Below are positions 18,716 through 27,964 of a DNA stretch of 30,124 nucleotides, one piece after another. The stretch covers positions 22,636 through 52,759 of the forward strand of contig BJOX01000176.1 in the NCBI GenBank assembly GCA_009731375.1, read 5' to 3'. Within the stretch, counting starts at the first letter, position 1. Every line of letters begins with the position of its first letter. Source of the stretch: Paulinella micropora. Its lineage: Eukaryota; Cercozoa; Imbricatea; Euglyphida. Position numbers and translations under genes: made by a program. Below the pieces are notes generated by a model. The model worked only from the letters and a program-made list of their open reading frames with translations. It was not told the DNA's origin and did no database searches.

Positions 18716-19845
18716 ACTACTACTACTACTACTACTACTACTACTGCTACTGCTACTGCTACTAATTCTACTACTACTCCTATTTCCTCCAATCCTCCTA
18801 AATGCGTGAATACATTTAGTTCAACGCACATGTATGTGTATGTGTAAATCCTAGGAGCCATCTCCCTCACCTTTGTCCAATGGCTCGGCCTCCTCTCCCC
18901 CCTCCTCCTCCTCCTCCTCCAAATCAGCCTTCGCCAAAGCACAGGTCACACTATCTACCTACCTACCGCCTACCTACCTACCTAAACTGTAGGAAGCAGC
19001 TATGAAGAACGACGCCACGGCCTACCTACCTACACCTACCCTATCTCTACAAACCTGCCTACCTACCTACCTACCTACCTGCCTGCCTACCTACCTACCT
19101 ACCTACCTACCTACCTACCTAGGGTAGGTAGGTCGGTATGTAGGTAGGTAGGTAGGTAGGCCGCGACGTCGTTCTTCATAGCTGCTTCCTACAGGCTTCC
19201 CTATCCCTACCTACCTAACTACCTACCTACCACCCACCTACCTACCTACCTATTTACCTACCTACCTACCTACCTACCTACCTACCCACTGACCGACCGA
19301 CCCTTTAGGAAGCAGCTATGAAGAACGACGCCGCCTACCTACCCTATCTCTACCTCCTGCCTACCTACGTACCCTATACCTACCTACCTACCTAGCTACC
19401 TACCTACCTAATAGGTAGGAAGCCGCTGGGAAGAACGACGCCGCGGCCTATCTACCCTATCTCTACCTACCTACCTACCTACCCTATCTCTGTACGTACA
19501 TACCTACCCCATCTATTTCTACCTACCTACCTGTAGGAAGCAGCTATGAAACTGCATACGTACATACATATACACATAGGAAGCCGCTATGAAGAACGAC
19601 GCCGCTGCCGCCTCAGCCGCTGCTGCTGCCCCCTATCTCTACCTGCCTACCTACCTGCCTACCTACCTACCTACCCTATCTTTACCTACCTACTTACCTA
19701 CCTTGTTCCCTACCCTACCTACCTAATATGTAGGAAGCCGCGATGAAGAATGACGCCGCTGCAGCCTCAGCTGCCGCTGTTAACAAGGTTCAGCCTATCT
19801 CGGTCTACCCATCTATCCATCTGTCTATCTATATCTATCTATCTA

Positions 19846-19887
<42 letters not shown>

Positions 19888-20046
19888 CCAACCTACCTAC
19901 CTACCTAGCTACCTAGCTACCTACCTACTATATACACCTATGCCGATGTATGTAGATTGAGAAGCCACGTGTCAAGAACCAACGACCAGCTTCCTCCAAG
20001 TTGGTATGTCTACCACAGAACATATAGATAGATAGATCAGATAGAT

Positions 20047-20117
<71 letters not shown>

Positions 20118-20415
20118 GTAGCTAGGTAGCTAGGTAGGTAGGTAGGTAGGTGGGTGGGTGGGTCGGTGGGTGGGTGGGTCGGTGGGTCGGTCGGTGGGTC
20201 GGTCGGTGGGTGGGTCGGTGGGTCGGTGGGTCGGTAGGTCGGTAGCGGTAGCGGTAGCGGTAGCGAGCTGAGCTAGCGATCTAGTAGCTAGCTAGCTCTA
20301 GCAAGCGATCTAGACTACGCTAGCTCTAGCTAGCTAGTCTACATAGCTAGGTAGCTGGCTAGCTAGCTAGTCGCTAGCTCGCTAGCCAGCCTAGCCTAGC
20401 TAGCTAGCTAGCTAC

Positions 20416-20484
<69 letters not shown>

Positions 20485-20565
20485 TGATAGATATAGATAT
20501 ATAGATATAGATATAGATATAGACATATAGATAGAGATAGAGATAGATATATATAAAGATATATT

Positions 20566-20600
<35 letters not shown>

Positions 20601-20690
20601 GTAGGTAGATAGGTAGGTACGTAGGTAGGTGGATGGATAGCTAGTTCGATCAACACACGCTTAGACATACAAGAATTAATGACAAACACT

Positions 20691-20773
<83 letters not shown>

Positions 20774-20809
20774 TCTTTTTCTCTCTCTTTCTCTCTCTCT
20801 CTCTTTCTT

Positions 20810-20887
<78 letters not shown>

Positions 20888-21037
20888 GGGACGGGCCAAA
20901 GTGTTGGAAGCAGACAACATACCTCCGGCAGGCTTTGTTATGTATGTTATGTATGCTTTTTACAGGCGGGGCGAGCCAAAATGTTTGAAGCAGTTCCTCC
21001 GGCTGGCGGTGCTCCGGGCACCATGGGTACATCTTAA

Positions 21038-21075
<38 letters not shown>

Positions 21076-21301
21076 NNNNNNNNNNNNNNNNNNNNNNNNN
21101 NNNNNNNNNNNNNNNNNNNNNNNNNNNNNNNNNNNNNNNNNNNNNNNNNNNNNNNNNNNNNNNNNNNNNNNNNNNNNNNNNNNNNNNNNNNNNNNNNNNN
21201 NNNNNNNNNNNNNNNNNNNNNNNNNNNNNNNNNNNNNNNNNNNNNNNNNNNNNNNNNNNNNNNNNNNNNNNNNNNNNNNNNNNNNNNNNNNNNNNNNNNN
21301 N

Positions 21302-21376
<75 letters not shown>

Positions 21377-21664
21377 GTCGGTGGTGCTCCGGGCACGATG
21401 GGTACATCTATATCTGTTTTCTTGTTTTATCCATCTGTACTTTTCTATCTTTCATATCTATGTGTCCAGCGCGATCGTCTCCAGCAGGACGTCGGGACAC
21501 CTACCTACCTACCTACCTACCTACCTACCTATCCATCATATCTATCATCGATATCCATCATATCCACGTGTGTAGCGCGTTCCTCGCCAGCTGGTCGTCG
21601 GGACGCGCGCGATGCACCCTACGCCGCACACATGGACGAAGACAGTCTGCACATTCTCTCTCTC

Positions 21665-21703
<39 letters not shown>

Positions 21704-21901
21704 CATCATCATCATCATCATCGTCATCATTCATCATCATAAATGCTAACAACAGCCAAAGACGTGTTTGTGCCTGTTTTGTGTTTGGGTTGAATAACCT
21801 GTCTGAGTGTTTGTTGGCTTAGTGAACGGCACTGTGAACGCCACGGACGGCACGGCCATGGAAGATGGCGAAGGTAGGAGAGAGAGAGAGAGAGAGAGAG
21901 A

Positions 21902-21940
<39 letters not shown>

Positions 21941-23572
21941 GAAGGGAGGGAGACCGCCATGGACGATGGCGAAGATGTGTGTATGTCTTGGTGTGTGTGT
22001 GTGTGTGTGTATGTCTACCGTGTGTGTTGGCAGAGGTGCGCTGGGCGGTTGCTCAGTACGACCTGGACGCAACGGCAGCCAACAGCGAGTCGCTCAGCTT
22101 CCGAAGAGGAGACCGCATCAAAGTACTCAACATGGACGGCGAATGGTCCTGGCGTTCTCTATATATTGACGTATGGATATATATCCTTCCTTCCTGCTTT
22201 CANNNNNNNNNNNNNNNNNNNNNNNNNNNNNNNNNNNNNNNNNNNNNNNNNNNNNNNNNNNNNNNNNNNNNNNNNNNNNNNNNNNNNNNNNNNNNNNNNN
22301 NNNNNNNNNNNNNNNNNNNNNNNNNNNNNNNNNNNNNNNNNNNNNNNNNNNNNNNNNNNNNNNNNNNNNNNNNNNNNNNNNNNNNNNNNNNNNNNNNNNN
22401 NNNNNNNNNNNNNNNNNNNNNNNNNNNNNNNNNNNNNNNNNNNNNNNNNNNNNNNNNNNNNNNNNNNNNNNNNNNNNNNNNNNNNNNNNNNNNNNNNNNN
22501 NNNNNNNNNNNNNNNNNNNNNNNNNNNNNNNNNNNNNNNNNNNNNNNNNNNNNNNNNNNNNNNNNNNNNNNNNNNNNNNNNNNNNNNNNNNNNNNNNNNN
22601 NNNNNNNNNNNNNNNCTCTACCCGCCCCGATGATGAGTTAAGGCTCTGCTGTCTGATTCTTTGATGTAAAATGCGGCACTAACTGAGGGGATCTTACTGT
22701 CCTACGTCTATGACATTACAGACTACAATACATACATACATACATACATACATACATTCATACAATCATACATACATATATAAGATGTCCCAAAAGAAAC
22801 GGCGGACTTTGATTCTGTCTTTCTCTGGGAAGAAGGCAGAGATAGCTGGTTTTATTCCATATGCACAAAGTGCAGGCCCGTAGAAATAGTGTTATCTAAA
22901 CTGTGTGCATGGGGCTGGAACCCCGTCAAAGTAAGGAGAGAGAAATTTTTTTTGGGGCGTCCGCAGATGGGATGTCCCTCATGTTCGGTCGTCCTTACCG
23001 AAGCGTTGTCCCGGAACGGACCTGAGCTGGAATGTCCTAGCATGCCCCAAAGATGTTCCACAGTGTGCAGCGTCCCCGAGCCTCAAGCTCTTGTTCCGTG
23101 ATAAAGCCGACAAGGAAAAACTTTTCAAACGAAACTTGAATTTTTTGGGAATTTTCAAACAGACCGCTTTTCGATTATTGTTTTCTATGAAAAGAAGAAT
23201 GAGATGGCTGGTGTCATTCCATATACGCAAAGTACAGGAGACGTGTGATAATGTGAGGCACCTATGTGCATGGGGCTTTGGAACTCCTTGCAGGAAAAAA
23301 AAGAAATAAATAAGATTGAGATGCCCCCAAAAAAAAATCGGACGTCTCCCAAATTCGGATGTTCCTAAACTCGACGTCTCCCAAGCAGGGATGTCCCGGG
23401 ATGTCCCTTCTGAGGGACTCCCCGGAGTGTCCCTACGAGTGTCCCAGGGCCCATCTCACCAGCCCTTTCCAGCTCAGAAATTTAAGATCTCCAAACTCAA
23501 CAAGTGACCTACCGCAGAACAGCCCGCAGCCTGACAGAATTGACCTTCTACCAAGCAAGTGCGCTTGGCCAT

Positions 23573-23605
<33 letters not shown>

Positions 23606-24663
23606 GAAAATGCGCATGCGACATCTCCGACTTGCATAGGTACTGAACGAATATAGTAAAGATTAGGATCAGTATCTCTGGACAAGAACGCGGGAAAACC
23701 AAACGACATCGATTCTGGGGCTTTCTTAGCTAGAAAAAGTGCTAACTTTTTTTTTGTTTTTGACCTCGCGGACAAGGGTGATCACGACTATAGTGGGTCG
23801 CTTTAAGCTTATGGATAGATATAAGTGCCCTTAAATGTATCCTTGCCTGTGTCCACTTCACACAGAAATCAATGATAAGGAAGTTGAGGTACCAGAATTT
23901 ACCCTGACTTTCCCAACAATATTTGACTCTGTCTACCTCGATGTAGAGAATGTAAACCATAGCGTATGTGCCATTGTATACTATTTCTACGGGCCTGTAG
24001 TGTATACACATGGAATGAAAACAGCTATCTCGGCCTTATTCCTACAGAGAGATAGAATCAAAGTCCGGCATTTTCTTTTGGGACACGTCTTACATACATA
24101 CATACATACATACGTACATACATACATACATACATATATACATACATACATACATACATACACACATACATACATACATACCTATCTACCTTCCTTCGTA
24201 TATACCTACCTACCTACCTACCTACCTACTTACCTGCATTTACATCATGACATGCAGGTGGTGGGCCGAGCTTGGCGACCTTCGTGGCTATGTGCCCAAC
24301 AACTTCTTCCAGCTTGAAGAACCCGCCCCAGCCCCTCCCCCCGCCACCCGCTCTCCCCCACGCAAGAATAAACCTCGCATCCCACAACCCGATAGTAATA
24401 ACAACCATAGTGCGGTCATGTCCCCGGATGCCAGCAACGCAGGCAGGGCAGACCCGCCCTACCCGAACCTGCTCAAGGCCATCGCCTTGTTCGACTTCGC
24501 ACCAGATCCTTCCGCCGAGCATTCTGTAGCGATGCAGGAGGGCGATGTGGTGTGGCTTGACCCGCAGGTTGTGCCCGTGGACGACCCGAACGAATGGCGA
24601 TACGTCACGAAAGGCGATCGGAGTGGCTATGTGCCCAGAGATTACATCAAAGTCGAGAAATAA
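13756..24663 (+). CDS. Multi-exon scaffold protein with two C-terminal SH3 domains
   Basis: Exons (all GT/AG, consecutive phases agree): 13756-13842, 15123-15196, 15914-16007, 16255-16323, 16910-17129, 17545-17603, 18855-18944, 19734-19787, 19956-20003, 20966-21026, 21576-21644, 21823-21873, 22034-22145, 24258-24663 (TAA). The first four encode a helical region, for example [50 protein letters not shown] and [14 protein letters not shown], consistent with a coiled coil or BAR-type dimer. The middle exons encode a Ser/Pro/Ala-rich linker (for example [16 protein letters not shown] and [16 protein letters not shown]). The last exons encode two SH3 domains. Architecture resembles membrane/actin adaptors such as the F-BAR plus two-SH3 proteins, but the family is not proven. 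Exons may be missing inside the gaps at 16369-16802 and 17691-18294. Introns are mostly microsatellite with partial exon copies. It converges with AP-4 mu. Confidence 0.8.
13843..15122 (+). repeat. ACAT/ATGT microsatellite intron with partial exon copies
   Basis: Almost wholly ACAT units, with small GTAC, GGAC and CATG variants. Truncated copies of the 5' edge of exon 15123-15196 (starting GGCTAAATATCAT) occur at 14173-14216, 14307-14347 and 15026-15066, and inverted at 14818-14862. The repeat strand flips to ATGT at about 14700 and back at about 15003. Confidence 0.92.
15197..15913 (+). repeat. CTTA/CCTA microsatellite intron with donor-edge exon copies
   Basis: After the donor at 15197 the sequence alternates CTTA runs with five copies of the exon 3' edge plus donor and about 25 intronic bases (core AAAGGCAAATGGTGCGTACT), at about 15277, 15378, 15461, 15553 and 15672. 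A near-perfect palindrome of GTAAG/GCAAG units lies at 15771-15808, followed by CCTA units. Confidence 0.92.
16008..16909 (+). repeat. GT/GA/CT microsatellites, short exon and assembly gap
   Basis: GC then GT 16090-16130, GTGA, GA 16170-16198, exon 16255-16323, GT/GA/poly-G 16324-16368, gap of N 16369-16802, CT 16803-16872. The donor of exon 16255-16323 is itself the first GT of a (GT)n run. Confidence 0.85.
17130..17544 (+). repeat. GT and CTAT/CTGT microsatellite intron
   Basis: GTATGT donor, GT run to about 17190, then CTAT, CTGT, CCAT and CTCT tetranucleotides to 17525. Confidence 0.9.
17604..18854 (+). repeat. Poly-C, 604-bp gap and CTA/CTC trinucleotide array
   Basis: Poly-C on both sides of the N run at 17691-18294, then about 420 bases of CTA with CTC interruptions (18350-18775). 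The exon at 18855 follows. Leucine-, tyrosine- or threonine-run ORFs here are frame readings of the array. Confidence 0.9.
18945..19733 (+). repeat. CCTA microsatellite intron with copies of the next exon's 5' edge
   Basis: CCTA arrays interleaved with copies of the 5' edge of exon 19734-19787 (core GGAAGCAGCTATGAAGAACG) at 18991, 19309, 19419, 19537 and 19580, plus one inverted at 19160-19194. The copies keep TAG in front but lack the exon's 3' end and donor. Confidence 0.92.
19788..20965 (+). repeat. CTAT/CCTA and GATA/GGTA inverted arrays, AGCT region, CT array
   Basis: CTAT then CCTAG units 19806-19930; exon 19956-20003; complementary GATA then GGTAGCTA units 20024-20150; GGTC/GGTG 20150-20240; AGCT-rich 20260-20412; GATA 20413-20480; AT/GA; CT 20690-20880; then a degenerate copy of exon 20966-21026 at 20886-20933. 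Confidence 0.88.
21027..22033 (+). repeat. CT, CAT and GA microsatellites with exon copies and a gap
   Basis: CT runs surround the N run 21076-21301. A donor-edge copy of exon 20966-21026 lies at 21379-21402. An acceptor-edge copy of exon 21576-21644 lies at 21470-21498. CT and CAT run 21655-21740 and GA 21876-21940. A donor-edge copy of exon 21823-21873 lies at 21952-21974. GT runs to 22025. Confidence 0.85.
22034..22145 (+). CDS. Exon encoding the first half of SH3 domain 1
   Basis: After acceptor TTGGCAG it reads [20 protein letters not shown], then [17 protein letters not shown], which contains the SH3 ALYDY-like strand (AVAQYDL) and the diverging turn (LSFRRGD). It ends in TG before GTCCTG; the next exon adds G, forming the first Trp of the conserved WW pair in DGEWWAEL. 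The intron splits the domain at that Trp. Confidence 0.88.
22146..24257 (+). other. Long intron splitting SH3-1: gap, dispersed-repeat region, ACAT/CCTA
   Basis: Contains the N run 22203-22615, ACAT 22730-22785, an approximately 700-bp region with two related copies (about 22800-22985 and 23170-23400) and many GATGTCCC-like words, an AT run 23570-23605, about 450 unique bases, then ACAT and CCTA 24090-24230. No transposase ORF is visible, so this may be a decayed non-autonomous element. Confidence 0.6.
24258..24663 (+). CDS. Terminal exon: end of SH3-1, proline linker, SH3-2
   Basis: It starts in phase 2 after acceptor ATGCAG and continues [20 protein letters not shown], closing SH3-1 with the GYVPxNF motif. 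A linker with [20 protein letters not shown] offers Pro-rich ligands for SH3 domains. SH3-2 starts [17 protein letters not shown], has [10 protein letters not shown], then [19 protein letters not shown], and ends KVEK with tandem stops TAA TGA. All key SH3 positions (ALxDF, acidic RT loop, W, GYVPxxY) are present. Confidence 0.95.
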
Positions 24664-25840
24664 TGACCATTCGAGAGTTGAACAAGTACCACACACACAT
24701 ACACAAGAGGTGAATATTAATTTGTTCATCTCACGTTTGAACACATACATGATCCACATTTTTTATCTGTGCACCTTTCGCAAAACCTTTTCGGTCATTG
24801 TAATATTAATATATATCGTAAGTCCATATATTTCATATCAATATTTAACATGTGTTTCTGTTGTCTGTCGGTTTAATATTTTATTGTAGTTTCAATTGTA
24901 CACTTGATTTTAGCTTATTACATTACCGATAACAATTGATCACTGCAGTGACTCCATGGACCGCGGCATATTATTAATACTTATATACTAGTAAGTTATT
25001 AAAGTAAAAGTGTTTTGCGTAAGTAATAGAATAGAAGTCTATATACTACATGATATCTATTAATATTAGTTAGTGACCGTTACGGCGTAGTCACCTGACA
25101 CTGTTCCTGGCACTATCGCTTTCCTAAGAAATTGAATCTGAGGTCATTGTAATTTACTGACTCAGTTTCGCGTTGAATTATGGTGGTCTATATTAATACT
25201 GTCTATTCAACCGTCAGGCGGCATATCAATAATCATGCTAACCTTCAAGTTAATATTAATAACTTCCTGAGGAACTATTAAGAATAACTAATCTTGTGAG
25301 TTTGGATATAATAACTAATCTTGTGTAATACAACCCCAAGGGATAAATACACAACGAACTCTTAATTTAAGAAAAGAGCGCTAAGGGAACGGCCCGAATA
25401 CATACTAGGCCGGACATAAGTACTAGTATTAATAATGGCTCTAACGACACATTACATATGCCGGACCATACTGACTAACTAATTATTAATATTAATAATT
25501 ATATTAATAGTTCTAACAGTTCTGTTGGCGCCTTATTAAAGCTGTAGTACTGCTGATAGAGTGTAGTTGCTATCCGACCATAGATTATTATATTAATATT
25601 AATTATTAATAACAATATTCTAACATTTCTGATCTTAACCGACAAAAATATAGTACAGTATTACTGTACTGTATCCTCGCTAAGTGACTACTGCAAAATG
25701 CTCCAGCCTATTATTAATACAATACTTATCCCGAATGCTTGCTTTTGTTTTTTTTCTTTAATTTTTGAATATAGTTTGTTGAAAATAGTTATTCTTCTTA
25801 AATCTGTCTGGTCCAGCATCGTGTGGTGCCTTGGCGAGCG
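24664..25840. other. AT-rich intergenic spacer between convergent genes
   Basis: Rich in ATTAATATTAAT words, with no ORF or RNA gene I can support. It probably includes the 3' UTR of the SH3 gene; no clear AATAAA lies close to the stop. Confidence 0.6.
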
Positions 25841-25844
25841 AGCG

Positions 25845-25925
<81 letters not shown>

Positions 25926-26114
25926 NNNNNNNNNNGGCTGCTTGTGGTGCGATAGGGTGGTGCGGGGCACAGGTAGACAGACAGACCGACTTAAGTATCC
26001 ACCTATCTATCTGCTGTGTAGGGGGAACGAGGTCTGACGCTGGGCAGAAAAACGGAAGGGGGATAGCATATAACATCATTGAATAATGTGAGGAGACAAG
26101 AAACGGTGTGCCTC

Positions 26115-26191
<77 letters not shown>

Positions 26192-26202
26192 TGTATGTGT
26201 GC
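25841..26202. repeat. GA microsatellites with short unique DNA and a 10-N gap
   Basis: GA 25845-25924, N 25926-25935, about 170 unique bases with nothing recognisable, then GA 26116-26188 immediately beside the AP-4 mu stop exon. Confidence 0.85.
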
Positions 26203-26439
26203 TCAGAGGCGGCAAACGTAGGAGTTGGAGCGAGTCACGTAGCGAACCTATGCAAGACAAAATATATGTTTATGTTTATGTTCTGTTTGTGTTTATGTGT
26301 ATGTTTATGTTTATGCGTATGTTTGTGTATGTAAATGTTTATGTTTGTATAAGGCGAATGGAAGGTCAGCGGAAATTGATAAATGTGTCTCTGTTTGTTT
26401 GTCTGTTTATCTTTGTATCTATCTATCTATCAATCTATC

Positions 26440-26513
<74 letters not shown>

Positions 26514-26575
26514 CCTACCTACCTACCTACCTACCTATCTCTCTATCTATCTACCTACCTACCTACCTATCTATC

Positions 26576-26617
<42 letters not shown>

Positions 26618-27152
26618 CCTATCTATCTACCTACCTACCTACCTACCTACCTACCTATCTATCTATCTATCTTCATATACCCATCTATAAGGGTTGTAGG
26701 AACGACTTCCCTCCAAGATACGTAGGTACCTGTATTGTATGTATGCATGTATGTATGTACGTATGTACGTATGTATGTATGTATGTTATGTTATGTTATG
26801 TTATGTTATGTTACGTTACGTTACGTTACGTTATGTTACGTTATGTTATGTTAGGTTATGTTATGATATGTTATGTTATGATATGTTATGTTATGTTATG
26901 TAATGTTATGTAATGTAATGTTATGTAATGTTATGTTATGTTATGTTATGTTATGTTAGTATGTATGTATGTATGTATGCATGTATGTATGTATGCATGT
27001 ATGTATGTATGTATGTATATATGTATGTACGTATGTATGTATGTATGTATGTATGTATGCATGCATGCATGTATGTATGTATGTATGTATGTATGTATGT
27101 ATGAATGTATGAATGTATGTATGTATGTATGTATGTATGTATGTATGTATGC

Positions 27153-27203
<51 letters not shown>

Positions 27204-27242
27204 CTTGCGTGTGCGTGCTTGCGTGTGTGTGTGTGTGTGTGC

Positions 27243-27276
<34 letters not shown>

Positions 27277-27616
27277 ATGTATGTATGTATGTGTGTGTGT
27301 ATATATGTATGTATGTATGTGTATGTATGTATGTATGTATGTATGTGTATGTATGTATGTACGTGTATGTATGTATGTGTGGCATGGTGTACGCGTTTAC
27401 CTTGATAGATAGATATAATTGACTGATTGGTTGGTTGGTTGATATTAGTTGTTGGTTGATTGATTGATTAAGTGGTTGGCTGGTTGATCGCTAGATTGAC
27501 TGATTGACTGGTTGATCGACTGATTGATTGATTGACTGTTGACCGCACTTGCAATCCCGAGGGGTTGTACATAGGGATCTCAAACTGCATGCTGATCGGC
27601 CTACCACAAAAAGATC

Positions 27617-27670
<54 letters not shown>

Positions 27671-27683
27671 CAGACAGATAGAC

Positions 27684-27757
<74 letters not shown>

Positions 27758-27884
27758 GTAGATAGATAGGTAGATATAAACCTACCCTATTTCTCGGCGC
27801 ATGAGCGCAGTGTGTGTGCACCGCCATGTGGCGCGCAGAGTGCGGAAAAAGAAAGCAAGAAAGAAGACAGGGAGATAGAGATAG

Positions 27885-27964
<80 letters not shown>

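Noticed and set aside
18945-19740. CCTA/TAGG arrays as internal telomere repeats
   Set aside because: The unit is a tetranucleotide and does not match TTAGGG or TTAGG-type telomere units.
23835-24317. Extra exon (a segment reading [12 protein letters not shown] after a CTACAG acceptor) as a copy of the SH3-1 exon
   Set aside because: Similarity to [10 protein letters not shown] spans only about 18 bases; too short to separate from chance, and the frame then runs into ACAT repeats.
24226-24759. 177-codon minus ORF opposite the last SH3 exon
   Set aside because: Antisense shadow of an exon with a clear SH3 signature.
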